A stretch of DNA of 64,000 bases from Parascedosporium putredinis (taxonomy: Eukaryota > Ascomycota > Sordariomycetes > Microascales > Microascaceae), in NCBI GenBank assembly GCA_949357655.1, contig CASHTG010000019.1:744001-808000 (forward strand). The letters run 5' to 3'. The translations under genes and the position numbers were made by a program. Positions 37,003 through 49,590 of this stretch are shown here, piece by piece; positions within the stretch are counted from its first letter, which is position 1; each line of letters starts with the position of its first letter. Under the pieces are notes generated by a model that was given only the letters and a program-made list of their open reading frames with translations, was not told the origin of the DNA and searched no databases.

Positions 37003-39457
37003 ATGGACACGTCCAAAATGGACACAAGCTACCTGTCACAGCAGGTGAACTCCATCATCAATCAGCTTCACGGCCTATTTGATGAGATTGGAGTTCCTGA
37101 TCATGATCGGGAAAATCGTGAGGCAGAGGTAAGACATCCACTTCTCTCTCCCTCTCTCTCTCCCTGAAGCCACCCCGCAAGCACTCGTTCCGGATTGTGA
37201 ATGCTTACGCCGATTTAGCTATTTGCCGCACTCTCCGACACATTAAACAACCAACTTCGCCGTGTAACAGCCGAGAAGAAGGACCTCATCGACGAGGCTC
37301 AGACCATCGTCACTACTATCCGGCAGATGGAGTCGTCCCTAGACGACTCGCGCTCGCGGAGAGATTACCATGACGATGATGAGCTGCAAATCACCTACCC
37401 TCTCAACCAGTGCCTCCTAACTCTCAAGGAGAAGCACCTGCAAATAAGCAGGATACACAGAGAGCGCTTTGAGCAAGTTAAGAGTACGAGTTCATCCTTC
37501 CCTACTGCATCCTGAACGCGATCTAGGGCGGACACTAACCCCGTTACCTTGCATCTTCTAGAACTGGTGCAAGCACTCGAATCCTACTCATCCCACCTCG
37601 AACCCACCTTTGTACGGATTTCCCTCCCCTACGGGTCCCAACCAGTCTATCCCTCCCAACTTCGACATTTCACCGGCATACGTCGACAAGCTGGACAACG
37701 AATTCACTCGAGTGTATGAGGAGTACTCTCGACGCGTTGCCACTGTGAAGACAGTGTGTGAGCAGATTATCCAGCTTTGGGCGGAACTCGGCACTCCCCA
37801 AGCCCAAACCGACGGCGCCATCGTCAAGTACTATCGCGACGCCCCCGAGCAACTGGGACTGCATGAGGAAGACATTGTGCGGCTTCGGGCAAGGAAGGAA
37901 AAGCTCTCGGATGAGAAGAAGAACCGGGAAAGACGCCTAAAGGAACTCAAGGCTGCTGTGGAGGCCCTCTGGAATAAGTTGGGCATCGACGAGGGTGAAC
38001 GAAAGGCGTTCACAAACGCCAACCGCGGATGCGGGGTGCGCCAAATCAATGAATTCCAGGATGAGTTGGCGCGACTCAATGAGCTCAAGCACGAAAACCT
38101 TCACCTCTTTGTCGAAGACGCGCGCTGCAAGCTTCAGGAACTCTGGGATTCTCTGTATCTGTCGGAGGACGAGATGCTCGAGTTCACGCCTGCCTTTTCC
38201 GATGTGTATAGTGATGCGTTGCTCGAAGCCCACGAGCGGGAGATTGCGCGGCTCGAAGCGCTCCGAGCAGCGGGCGCCCATCCTCGCGCTTGTAGACAGG
38301 CACAAGAGCCTCGTGACGGAGCAGAAGGAGCTTCAGGCGTCGGCTAAAGACGCGTCTCGGCTGATGATGCGCGGACAAAGGGCGAAAGGCGCGATCCCGG
38401 TAAGCTTCTTCGCGAGGAAAAGATGCGCAAGCGAATCGCGCGCGAGCTGCCCAAGATCTCGGCCGACCTGCGCAAGGCCCTCGAAAAGTGGGAGGACGAA
38501 TATGGACGGGAATTCTAGTTCATGGTGAGAGGTATATCGAGATGATGGAAGAAGATGAACCCAAGGCAGCCGCACCGGACCCAGGTCGAAGACACCCGCG
38601 GGGCCTCCGGCTTCTACGACAAAGGGTTCTAGATCTGCCCCTCCCACGCGCACCAACAGCACTACTAGTCGGTCGGCGGCGCCATCGCGCGCGATGAACA
38701 AGACTCCCACAGGAAACAAGCGCAACCCGGCACCAGCGCCACAAATTGTAGCCAACGGAAAGGGGAGTCCGTCACGAATCCCTGCGCGAGTGCCCCTGGG
38801 CAACTTGAAGCACGGAACCAACTCTCCGGAACGCCGACCAGATTCGAGGGCGGATGGAATGGGGCCCGCACGGGGGACCTGGGTTGATGAGAGCGCCACC
38901 CCCAAGATGCGAGACCTGATACCTGCGCCCACTCTAGAGACCCCCGCCAATCCTTACTCGTCGGTAGGACTGGGGTCAATCGTGCGCGGGTGGACCCGGA
39001 AGACGTCTATGACGACGGAGCTGCGGAGCGCTACTCTCGGCCGGCGTCGACCCACTCGTATATGCAGCAGCAGCAGCAGCAGCAGGAGCGTCCTGGGTCG
39101 ATAAGGCATCTCCAGTCATCCAACTATCCGCCAGCGCCGCCCGCGGCCCGACAAATATCGGGCACGTCGCACACATCGCACACTTCGACGCTAGTATCCG
39201 GGTCCGAGAACTGGGAGACGTACGACGACAATAGCGAGCCCGAGCAGGATGCCACCGACACCTATTACGCCAAGGTCAGGGCAGCCCGGATTAAGCGCGT
39301 GGAGCCGGAGAGCGGACATGGCCCGTATTCAAGTCAGAGCAAGCGGCCGCGTGGTGTTCCGCCCAGCTCTCATCCGCACGCCAACCACATCATGATTGAT
39401 CAGGACGGAAACCGGATCATTTCGGCAAGCGAGTGGACAGACGAGGACGCATTCTGA
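37003..39457 (+). CDS. ASE1: Microtubule-bundling protein Ase1/PRC1 family
   Basis: Antiparallel microtubule crosslinker of the anaphase spindle midzone. The N-terminal dimerisation coiled coil starts MDTSKMDTSYLSQQVNSI. It is followed by spectrin-like repeats and the microtubule-binding part around DKLDNEFTRVYEEYSRRV, EKLSDEKKNRERRLKEL and NRGCGVRQINEFQDEL. The C-terminus is basic and disordered, with SPSRIPARVPLGN, a seven-Gln run and a conserved end (MIDQDGNRIISASEWTDEDA). Exons 37003-37128, 37219-37483, 37562-39457. Six frame breaks: about 37626 (one gained or two lost in a C run), 38265, 38376-38378, 38515, 38579 and 38989. Basic C-terminal Ser/Thr-Pro sites suggest CDK control, as known for the family. 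Restored length is about 760 aa. Confidence 0.93.
39065..39085 (+). repeat. (CAG)7 microsatellite encoding polyglutamine in ASE1
   Basis: Seven uninterrupted CAG units code for seven Gln in the disordered ASE1 C-terminus. Such tracts vary in length between strains. Confidence 0.85.
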
Positions 39458-42045
39458 TAATGGATGCTCATACCCCCTCCCCGCTGTTCTTGTCAGCCCC
39501 TATTCCCATCTCCCACCTCACTCCCTTTGGGGTGTACGAGACAAGAAGCCGTTTTCTCCTTTTTTTTTCTTCTCTTTCTTTCTTTAATTTCTTTCTCCGC
39601 ATCTTTCCCCAGCTTGACTAAAAGCGAAACGAGTCGACTACCAACGAATTACGCGCACCACGCATGGCTTCGCCTCTGCGGTCTTGGTCTTTCTCCCCTC
39701 TCTTTTCTTCTGTTTTCCCGGGGTGCCGTTCTCGGGTCGAGGCCTCGGGATTCCCGAAGATAGTACATATCATGATTTGCCCTCATGAAGTTAACGCCAT
39801 GACTCACCACGACTGACGATGCATTCGATATCAGATGGCATCTTTGTTGGGCGCGAACACAATCCTTTCTCTCCATTCTTCCCTTTTTTCTTTTCTTCTT
39901 CTTGTTCTAACCCTCCTTTTCTTTCTTTCCCTTTACTTGTCGTTCTCTTTTTCTGCTTCGGAACATGGCTTTCTGATCTTGAGTTAACGAGAGACGGGAG
40001 GGCTCTCTAGGGGATCTCAAGTATCAACCTTGTTCACCTCTTACTTGTATTAATGACTCCCCAAACCATATCCGTCTTTTCCTGAACCGGACTCTTCTCT
40101 TTTCTTTTTGACACTGTATTTATTGTTTTCATCTTGCGAGTCTGGGTTCTACACCCGGTAAGCCCTTGGCCGTGGCCCTGGGTGAGTCGGGGCAGGAAAT
40201 CCTACGGGAGGCGGACGAGGATAGGCTTGCGCGCATCGTGCGTATCGCGAGCCGAGACTCGTCTGAGAAACAAAAAAGGACGCGGACGTCGCTCATTGTT
40301 TCCTGGCATAGGGAACGATGCGTGGGCGGGTGTGGGAGGGAGGCTGGCGTCCCTGCGTTGTTGAACAGCCCGGGTGTCTGTCTGATACGTTGTTTACCAG
40401 GAGTTTAATCGGGGCGTTCATCTGATCTATAGGCCTTTTGGAAGGTCAGGGGGCGGTGGATTCTGTTTGTTTTGCTGTTCGGTTTCTCATTTATCGCCGT
40501 TGAGCATCCTTGGAAAGGATGCCAACCGGCTCGAATTCCATGACATTTTCTCCCCTTCAAGTCTCTCTTGACCTGTGTTGACCCGTGTTGACCCGTATGG
40601 ACCTGGGAAGAACTGGATCCTTGAGCTCTGGTGCTCCGCTCCGTGACGTGTTGCATGTGCTGATGATCTCGAATATCCGTTGCCGTCAGGTTTTGGTCAA
40701 GTGTGACTGCGCCGCCAGCCAGGTTGCACCGCTGCCAGACCTATCCACTGGATGAATCCCATTTGATGTTCTGGCCTCTGGGTGGTCACGCCTGGGATTC
40801 TTGGAGGTCGAGACCCGATTGAGATCAGGTAATTTGACGCATGTTGATGTAATAGTGCTTGCAGCAAGCCGGCGCGGTTTTGGTGGGGATACGAGTAACG
40901 AGATACTTTGTACATACGCATGCTCTTTATCCTCCCTTATGTACGACATTTTAGTTGTGGATGCAGAGGATGGAGCGGGCCCATGAATCCGGCCGATGCA
41001 GTCAATAATTGATTGATGATTGATGGGGTGGAGCTAATTACAGCAACTGGCAACGTTCGACCCAAAATCCATTAAACCGGCATGCGCCTTTCTTCAGCCC
41101 AGGCCAAATTGCATTCGGTAAGCATCATTGATAATACACACTAAAACTTTTTCTCTCGCATCGACGGATCTCGGGGTTGGAAGCTTCGAGTGGCGTCGTC
41201 TCGCAATGGCGACCGTTTACTGAAAAGGGGCAAGCTGCTCCCGCCTTTGCCGGGGGGACGAGAAGACCCGCCTTTTCGTTCTCTTTCAGAATTTCGATTC
41301 CGTGATCCGGTTTGCGGTGTGGAGTCGTGCGTAATCAATACATGGGGTGACGGGGCCTGAAGCTGGCGAGGCCGGCAGCGAATGTTCCAGTCGTTAGCTG
41401 AGCGCATCCAGCAACCTCTTAGAATGCCATCGAGAGCAGTACCATAAACCTTGCGGTTGCTGATTTTTCTACAATTGAGCCCAAGGGTCAATGTACCTCG
41501 CGAAGCTCTCGATCTCGTACAAAGTATACCGATGTCATCGGCCATCTGGTCCCAGTCAACCGTAGCGTTACAGCAGGTACCCGCACCACGGGAGCAGTGT
41601 GGAGAGTGCTAAAATTCGAAGGCGGTTTCAGCCCATTGGAGCTATGTTGCCGTGGTATTCTTAGCTCCAGTTGGCAATTGTCAGCCCAGCTTCTGGGTGC
41701 TTCTCATCCTCCAGATCCACATCCGCGAACGCCGAAGGGGAGAACCAAAAAAGGGAGCATCCTCTTTCACATTCTTTTTGACCATCCTAACCCCCTTTTT
41801 CCCTCCCCCTCTTACGCCCCTGCCAATCTTTAAACGCGCACACAGATCTATATACCTCGCAGGCACTGCGGCCTACCACCACGCCGAGTCAACTCCCCGC
41901 GTCTCTCGCGTCTCGGTCGCAGGGTCCGCTCCCGCTCCCAGCCCGCACCTCTCGCTCACTGTCTCACCGGCCGGAGAGGGGCCCCCAATCCCCGCCATCG
42001 CACGCCCCCTATGTCTCACGTCCAGTCCGCCACGCCCATCCCGCA
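39458..42045. other. Intergenic between ASE1 and the Irs4-like gene
   Basis: 2.6 kb. The left part is T-rich and presumably ASE1 3' UTR. An 80-codon frame at 40166-40408 and a 134-codon minus frame at 41141-41545 are open but match nothing I recognise. A 10-bp repeat lies at 40568. The right end is the promoter and leader of the Irs4-like gene. Confidence 0.45.
40568..40607 (+). repeat. Four 10-bp units TTGACCYGTR
   Basis: Units TTGACCTGTG, TTGACCCGTG, TTGACCCGTA and the diverged TGGACCTGGG lie head to tail. The period equals about one helical turn, so it could be an array of protein sites, but no factor can be named. Confidence 0.6.
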
Positions 42046-44240
42046 ATGACACCTTCCCATCCGCGGCCTTCCCCGCTGGGCTCGCCCTCTCCTTCCTCGA
42101 GCCATTCCGGCGCCGGCACCCCTTCCCTCGCAGGCACGAGTAGTCCCGCTCTGCAAGGCGCCTTGCTGGCATTCCGCAGGGGAACCTCCCCCAGAGACCC
42201 GCCCTCTCCACGAATCAAGCCTATACCCGCGCGCCGTCGTCCCCGCCTCCGTCCCAGTTGAAGCCGAAGCCGAAGCCGAAACCGAAACCGAGCCTGCCGG
42301 CTACGATGGAGCGGCGGAAATTGGCTGAGCCGTCTGCCGGCGGGTCGCCAAGCGCGCTTTTAGCCGCTGGGATTGCGGCAGGGTCGAGAGACAGCTCCCT
42401 CGCTCGGAGCGACGGCAGACTCTCCGCTCAGGGTACGGGAGAGCCCGCGACCCGTCGAGGGACGCCTCGCCCGCTTCGGACTCGGCGTCGGAATACGCGC
42501 TGAAGGGGAGGGGCGGTCACGTCGCTGCTTCATCGCAGGTTCCCAGGACCGCGACGGGGTTGACTACCTCTCTACTAAGCGAATCAAAGGCCGGGCGCAC
42601 CTCCAAAAATACCTCTTTTATCGCTGCCAACCTTGCAGCCAGTCGGTCGCCATCCCCGCGCCGCGACCGCTATCGCGCCCCATCAGTCCCGCCAGGACTG
42701 GACCACCCGCACCCAGTTCCCTGGAGCGTACGGATACGAGCTCACTAAAACCGACAACGTCACTGATATCCATGTTTGAAGACGTGAGAAGGGTCCGGAC
42801 CGGAGACCCCGTCAAAGTGGACTCACCAAAGAGGGGTGGTGCCGCAGTCGATTCCGGGAGGCCAGGTGCGCACGCAAAGGATGGCGTGCACGGCAAGAAT
42901 ACCGTAGCTCCCCTTCGACAACAGCGGAAACAACGATGACAAATACGACACACACGGTAAAATCAACAGCGACAGCAACGACAGCAGCAGCGCCAAAGTC
43001 GAAGCCCAGCCCGAACCCAAAGCCCCACATGGACCCTGCGAACACGGCGCTGATGGCGGCGAGGGGGTGGCCAAGATATCTCCCGCCGCTGCGGTACGGT
43101 CACTCGAGGCTGTTCCCCTACAGGAACGGTCCTGAAGCCGGCGACGACGAGTACCCAGAGACCTCCCACTCCCCAAAACCGCGTGGTGGCAGCTCCACAA
43201 AGACGCTCCCCGGACCTGCCAAGGACGACAACCACCGACCTTCCGCCCCGCCCCGCGCGCAGCCAAACGCCCCGCCGGGCTCCCACCTCGAAAACCCAAA
43301 GATCCTACTGGTGACGAGCAAGCCTTGACCCCCTCGCAAGGCGGGACACGATGAACACCACTTCGTCCCACGACACTTTTGTATCCGCCTCCTCCCTCCA
43401 GTCCCCTTCCCCTTCCCCTCCCCTCCCCCTCTCGCTCGCCGTCCAGGACCGCCCAGCCCGTCCGCCGAGCCTTCACATCCGCCTCCCCCACCCGCAAGCC
43501 CGCCCCTCCCCGCCACGCCGCGGCCCCGTCGGCGCCATACCCAGCACCCTCCCCACGGCCGAGCTCTCCAACGCCATCGTCGCCGGCTCCCTCGCCTCGG
43601 CCCGCCTCACGCCGAGCAACACGGGTGACGCCGATCGCGTCCTGCACCACCGTCCGCAACCCTCCCCGCGCCTGCTGCAGACCCTCCGGTCCCCGAGGGC
43701 GCCGGCTCCGGAACCTCGTCCCATCACAACACTGGCGGCGGCGGCAGACACCCGCACCACCACCACCACAAACAGCACAACGACTCGGATTCCGAGCGCG
43801 AGAAGCGCTACCGCCGCAACCGCCTACGGCCCAAGAAGCACACCCACCACGAGGGCGCGCGCAAGCGCTGGCGCGACGCCATCACCGAACCCCAGCGCCG
43901 CCGCTACGAGGCCGTGTGGGCCAGCAACAGAGGCATGCTCGCCGATCGCCTCGTCGACGTCCACGGCGCCCGCGTCATCCCCTCCGACGAGGAGGCGTCC
44001 TCGTACGTCGTGGGTCCCGTCGTGCGCGAGATCTGGGCCCGCAGCAGACTGCCCAACGACGAGCTCGAGGAGGTCTGGGACCTGGTGGACAGGGAGAAGA
44101 AGGGCGCGCTGGGCCGCAGGGAGTTTGTCGTGGGTATGTGGCTGCTGGATCAGAGGCTCAAGGGGAGAAAGATTCCCTCGAGGGTGGGGGATAGTGTCTG
44201 GGATAGTGCGTGCGGCGTCGTGATGAGGAGGAAGAAGTGA
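42046..44240 (+). CDS. EH-domain protein, Irs4/Tax4-like
   Basis: Resembles yeast Irs4/Tax4, EH-domain proteins that regulate phosphoinositide levels and autophagy. The N-terminus has SPALQGALLAFRRG, a KPKPKPKPKP stretch, NTSFIAANLAASRSPSPRRD and SLISMFEDVRR, all features of fungal Irs4-like proteins. A disordered middle with ELSNAIVAGSLASARLTPSN follows. The C-terminal EH domain is clear: KRWRDAITEPQRRRYEAVWA, IWARSRLPNDELEEVWDLVD, GREFVVGMWLL-like residues and DQRLKGRKIPS. The C-terminal frame runs uninterrupted from about 43914. At least five frame breaks occur in 42200-43900, so the middle is unreliable. Start at 42046 is the first ATG before the conserved block; a small intron in the middle cannot be excluded. 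Confidence 0.82.
42257..42288 (+). repeat. AAGCCG/AAACCG hexamer repeat encoding Lys-Pro
   Basis: Five Lys-Pro codon pairs (alternating AAG/AAA and CCG) in tandem, coding a KPKPKPKPKP stretch in the Irs4-like protein. Confidence 0.8.
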
Positions 44241-44613
44241 GTTGGTCAAATCGCATAATCACTCCGGCTTGTTTTTGAGGAGGTCTTCCTTTCTTTCTTT
44301 TCTTGCTTTTTTCTTTTAAAATCCTATTTCCTATGTTGACTCCATATCGGAGTGATACAATACCCATTCAAGTACTGTTCAGAAGCAGATAGATAAACCC
44401 TTGCATACCGAGGTATATATATCAGTATCTCGTATAATTCACCATTTCTTTTTAAACAGTTTCTGGTACGGTTCAATTGAATGACTGCTAGATCACCAGA
44501 CCCCGATACCAATTGGGCACACGCGCATGCGCATAATATATCCCGAACCATCGCCGATACTACAAATCCGTTGTGCGCCGCTCTCCCTCCTTGAACTGTC
44601 CTTTTCGGCCCCC
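44241..44613. other. Tail-to-tail intergenic region
   Basis: 373 bp between the stops of the Irs4-like and class V aminotransferase genes. T-rich near the left end and otherwise unremarkable; presumed overlapping 3' UTRs. Confidence 0.5.
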
Positions 44614-46023
44614 TTACAAGAATTCACGCTTCGCAAGGCGGTCACAAACATCCTTCAAAGCCTTGGCGCCGTACCGATAATCATCGAGGTCAAGGTACAC
44701 CTGCGCGCTAACTCTGGTAAAGTAGCGTCCTCCGTGGATGAAAAGCGCTACGAAAGTGTTGTGGTCCGACATGAGGGTGCGCAGGATCCACTGGAGAGCC
44801 TTGGCCGACTCGTCCGAGGTGAGGGTCACGTCGGTGTCCAGGGCACCCGCGCCGGGCTCGCCGACCCAGATGGGGAGGGCGATGTTCGCCATGGCACAGT
44901 TGGTCAGGCTGCCGGTGGCATTTTCCATGACGGGGTGCCGAGGTGGTCGGCGATGAGACGGGCGCCGACCTTGTTCAGATCCCAGAGGTAGGCGAGCACC
45001 TTGTCCTCGCCCCCGAGAACGTCGCGGCGCCACGCAATGGCATCCTTCATGCAGAGGTAGGGGAGTTATCGAGGGTGCCGACGAACTCGAAATTGGTGAC
45101 AAAGGGGATTTGGAGCTCGGCGGCAAGGGGTTGAGGCGGTTGGAGGTGCGGGGTATGTACCCGTGGCTGGTGGCCAGCGTGGTGGCGATAAGGTGCTGGT
45201 TCCGGACGGGCACGTAGAAGACGGCGGATCCGCGGGGCACGTGGAGCCACTTGTGGCAGTTGGAGACGAAGAAGTCGGGATCGGCGGCGGACAGGTCGAG
45301 GGGCAGCATGCCGATGCCCTGGGCGCCATCGACCATGCTCAGGACGCCGAGCTCCTTGCAGGCGGCGACGAGATCCTGCCAGGGAAGCACACGCCGGGCA
45401 GGGAGGAGACGACGTCAATGACGACGATGCGGGCGCGCCTGCCCTCGGCCTCGAGGTCGCGGACGGCGTCGCGGAACTTTTGCACGACATCGGCGTCTTC
45501 GGCGGGGTACGCGAGGGGGATCTCGTACGAGGAGACGAGCCCTTGGTGGTAGTCGGTCATGTAATCAATTACCTTGCCGCAGGCGCCGTAGACGGTGGAG
45601 AAGCAGAGGGCGACGTCCTTGCCGTCCGGGTTCCAGCGGATGTTGCGGAAGACGGTGTTGACGCCGACGGTGGCGTTGGAGACGAACACCACGGTCTCGA
45701 GCGGGGCGTTGACGAGCTCGGCGACGGCGGCGCGGTTCTCGTCTAGGAGTTTGGGGTACTCGTAGCGGATGAACCAGTCCGGACGGGCTTCCGTCTGGCT
45801 CCGCAAGTCATCGCTCTTTTGGCGGACGACGTTGGGGAGAGAGCCAAAGGAACCTGAAGCTTTGGTGTTAACACGCGGCACGCGGGAAGTTGGTCAAGAG
45901 GCGTGGAGACGGGATGTTACCGTGGTTGAGGTTAACCCATTCGGGGGCAAAGGGAAACTGCTTCCTGAGCTCTTTGCCGAAGATGGGATTATGCTCCTGA
46001 GAGAGACTATACGCGGAAGCCAT
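44614..46023 (-). CDS. Class V aminotransferase-fold PLP enzyme
   Basis: PLP-dependent enzyme of the aminotransferase class V family, which includes isopenicillin-N-epimerase-like proteins, LolT-type enzymes and fungal hercynylcysteine sulfoxide lyase (Egt2). Motifs in order: FGKELRKQFPFAPEWVNLNH, HGSFGSLPNVVR, FVSNATVGVNTVFRN, LSMVDGAQGIGMLPLDL (PLP-binding Asp), SNCHKWLHVPRGSAVFY (Schiff-base Lys) and SAQVYLDLDDYRYGAKAL at the end. Exons 46023-45921 and 45853-44614 flank a 67-bp phase-1 intron. One-base losses at 45382-45384, 45127-45130 (G4), 45060-45063 (G4) and 44932-44935 (G4). Restored length is about 448 aa. No secondary-metabolite genes lie next to it, so the reaction stays open. Confidence 0.88.
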
Positions 46024-48284
46024 TTTTGACCGCTGGAACAAGCTGAGAATCAAGATTGAGAGAGACTCGAAAATAGGAGGAAGCCACAGGAGCTTTTGTC
46101 AATATCTCAAACGCTTTAAAGCGGGTTCAGTGGACTAGGGAAATTTTGAAGGGGACCAAAGAGGACTGCAATCGAAAATCTAAAATGTCCATTGTTCCAC
46201 TTTTTTATCATCTTTCCTCGCCTCCGCCTTGGACCTCTCACATCGCGCACCCCGTACGCGCCTCGGTGCGTCAATGGGGTCAGTGAGGAGTCACCGGTGC
46301 TCTCGATATTCCCAAAGTCCGATCCTGCCGTCAGCCCGGGCTAATCCAGCAGGATGCGGGTTAGTTTTGCGTTGCGCAATCTAAAGTTGCATCCGCGTCT
46401 TCTACTGCTAGTTCCCCTATGACTCCGCTCCAAGGTCCGTGGATTTCCCTCGATAGCCGCTTTTGCAAAGAACGAAAGCTCGGTCTCGAATCCTTGGGCC
46501 GTCCTTGATAAACACTCTCCCATCTCCAATCTCTCTCTCCCCGCATGCGCGACCCCGCGCCGCGGTTTCTGCAGGACGACGCCCTTTTGATGACTGGCCA
46601 GCCCGTGGTCCCCCGGTTAGAGGCTACTTGTTGAGCTGTCCAATAGCAGAACTGCCAAAAGTCATGTCGTCTTTGTTCGTGCTCGTCTTTGCGCATTGTG
46701 AATTTGTCATCTCAGGGATATTCACCTTTGAGGGCATCCAGGGAGTGAAGATGTCAAATAGTGGGGGTTGTCCGCCGAGAACAAGATCCGAAAAATGCGA
46801 AAGGAACGATCCATTTGTCCACGCTTGATATCAAGGAACTAGCCAGAACATTGAACCCATCAGCTGCCTCGTTTCTCGTTCGGCGTTCGATCTCGACTCA
46901 ATGTGACTTGTCCCTTCCTTCAACACTTATAATAGACGCCACCAAATAATAGAAGGAGCATCTGAGAACATGCATCCATCCATTGAATCTATGCATCGAC
47001 GATTGATCCTGGATCTATTGATGTAATACTAATCAACGACTCCTGCAAACCCTCGTTGTCATCTAGGTTTATCTTACGGAATGACTCTTTTCTTTCATAT
47101 ATTGAATTTCCCTTCATCTTCCCCACTCCCGTTCATCTTGTCCGCCCTTGCATCAACCCTCCGCATTCCGCCTATACGGTAACCAGCATTTCGAACCTTT
47201 TCGTCACGAGTATATTTTCCCCAGACGCTGAAACGCTCTTCTCACACTTGCTCCCCGCGCCTTGGAACCCTCTTCCCGTCCCGCCCCCACAAGGAAATTT
47301 TTGATCCGAACACGCTGATAGCCCTCTGGCCGATCCATTGAGCTGTTCCATGGAGCAGAATCCCGCGGGAACCAAACTACCATCACCTTTGACCCTTAGT
47401 TCGTTCTCTTGTGAAAATAACGTGGCAGCCGGATATTGACGTTTCGGGCTAGTCACGGATGGGTTCGCTAGATGGTGACGATCGATGGTTGACAAGGATT
47501 TGTATTCCATCACAAATCAATCTATTTGTGTTTCTCTACCGGCTATCGCTTAGCCTTTCTTTTTGACTATCACCGACATGATGGAGTTGCCCGTTCGGCC
47601 GCCGTCAGCCACTCTACCCTGAGCACCTGAGTAGACGGAGGGTGAGCAGTCTAAAGGTCTAATCATTTCTCACGATCCGGGAGAAAAGGATAAAAGAAAA
47701 AAGAGTGTGTAGTCATTGGTAAAAAGTAAGGGTGCGTAAAATGAGAGTAAGAAAGAAAAGAAGAACAGGTATCAAGAAAATGACCCCCAGGTATCCCTCC
47801 CGTATGTCCGGGCTTTGAGTCCGCTCATCCCGAGAAAACGCCAGTGTGTCTTCCAAATGGAAAGAAGGCAAAGAGAAAAGTAAAAGACGCCAAAAGACGA
47901 AAGAGGAAAAGAAAAGAGAAGCGGGAAACCCGAAAAAGGTCCTTCGCCTCTTGGATCCGCCATCTTCCACCAGGCTGTTGCTGGTGAGTCGCACCTGTGC
48001 ACCTTTGCTGCCCCTTATTCCCTGCATCTTCATACATCGTACAGGAACCGTAGTGTACAGCCATATCCCACCCCCATTTCCCCATTTCAACGTGAAGCGC
48101 GGACCCGTGCTCTCTAGTCATGAAAGCTTTTTGGTAAAAAAAGAAGAAAAAAGGAACAAAATGATTGGAAAGAAGAGAAGGAAAAGGGATGGGACGAAAG
48201 AGCCAGAGCCCTGCAGGTCTTCGTTTGGATACATCCATGCAAGGTATAGAATATCGATAAATGGGGATTGGACTGATCTCCCTT
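46024..48284. other. Intergenic between the class V enzyme and rhodopsin-fold genes
   Basis: 2.3 kb. Only short open frames with no recognisable family. The right part is A/G-rich on the plus strand (47690-47930, 48120-48190), fitting a pyrimidine-rich 3' UTR of the minus-strand gene at 48285. Confidence 0.45.
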
Positions 48285-49590
48285 TTAACGCGCCTGGCCA
48301 CCCGTTGTAACGGTGTAAAGGCCTTCCTCGTCGCTCTTCCTCGGCGTCGTTGGCTTGACAAGGTGCCGCATTGTGCCCCTGTCGCGCGCGCTTGGCTCGC
48401 TGTTGTTCTGGCCAAACACGTTGGGGAACCACGACTTAAGAAGAGGCATGAGCGCAGGCGCTGAGGCGGTGATGAGGGCCAAGTTGGTCTCAATGGCCGA
48501 GGTGACGAAACCAATGTTGTAGGTAGGGTCAGGGTTGGCCACGGGAGCGAGGTTATAGAGGCCGACCACGAGAATCATGAGGCGGGCGAAGCTTGCCGCA
48601 GTGACACTAAGCCGCATGTGTTAGTTCTATACCAACAGTATCTTCATTCAACCCAGGCACCACCTCTTGAAGTGGTATGCATGGGAGGAGGGGATGCGTG
48701 GCTTTGGTTGGTGTTTTTGACTTACAGTCCACCCATGAGGAAAACGACGAGCAAGGCAATCTTGGTCTTCTTGGGGATGTTAAGATCCCTAAAGATGTAT
48801 GCGGGCAATCCGAGGACCAGCACGTCTGTTAGGATCGTGAAGGCCGCCGTCGACACGTAGAGGGATCTCTGATCCACGCAACGTCCATTGGGGAGGGTGG
48901 GCGTCCAGTTGAAGGCGATGGGGGTGCATTGGAAGATGATGGCGCCAGCCACAGCCACCAACTGCACCAGGGTAACTCCCGAAAGCCCGACAATGTAGAG
49001 CTTGACTCCTCGCTTGTGAGCAAAGAGCCGGTAGAGGAAGATGAGCACGGAAAGCTTGACGAGGGCGAGGATGGGGTTGTAGAAGATTTGGACGGCATAG
49101 TTCCAAACCATGCCCTCCGTAGGGTCGTGGGGGGATATCCCGGCCCCGAATGCCGACGTAGTTGGTCTTGATGTACTTGTAGCTGGCCGCTGTCTCGATG
49201 GCGGACATGAACATGGCGACGCAAATGAGGGTGTCGTCTAAAAGTTTCGTGTGCATGTTAGCCAGGCTTTTCTTTTCTGCGTTTGCCTCGCGGCATTTTT
49301 ACCCCTTTCCATCTCGAGCAAAGAGAAAAAGGAAGATGGTTCAGAAACGTACCCCAGCCGAATTGCCTCCAGGCCCATCTTCCTGCTGCTCTGAGCGATA
49401 CGACGACTAGGGCGAGCGAAGGGAAGGAAAAGAGGACGAAGAGAGCAAAGATTTGTAGCCCACTTGACCTGTCCGGCACGCTGTTGGAGAAGAGCATCAT
49501 GTTGTTCCCTCCTTCCACCGTCATCCCCGTGTTGGTCGCCGCCGCTCCTCCCGCCGTCCCCGTGGCCATGCCGACTCCTGAAGAATCCAT
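48285..49590 (-). CDS. Seven-TM rhodopsin-domain (SAT4/Pth11-type) membrane protein
   Basis: Belongs to the fungal rhodopsin-domain family that includes many Pth11-type receptor-like proteins. Seven hydrophobic segments are visible; family motifs include DDTLICVAMFMS, LALVKLSVLIFLYRLF, FQCTPIAFNW, TILTDVLVLGLPAYIF, KKTKIALLVVFLMGGL and SAIETNLALITASAPAL. The N-terminus is glycine-rich and the C-terminal tail short and polar (GTMRHLVKPTTPRKSDEEG). No CFEM domain is present. Exons 49590-49353, 49237-48726, 48606-48285; introns 115 and 119 bp with CTAACA branch sites. A frame break in a G6 run at 49129-49134 is one extra or two missing bases. Restored length is about 357 aa. Ligand and G-protein coupling are unknown. 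Confidence 0.85.

Noticed and set aside
42823..43659. 278-codon minus-strand frame
   Set aside because: Gly/Arg-rich antisense of the Irs4-like gene; conserved motifs are all on the plus strand.
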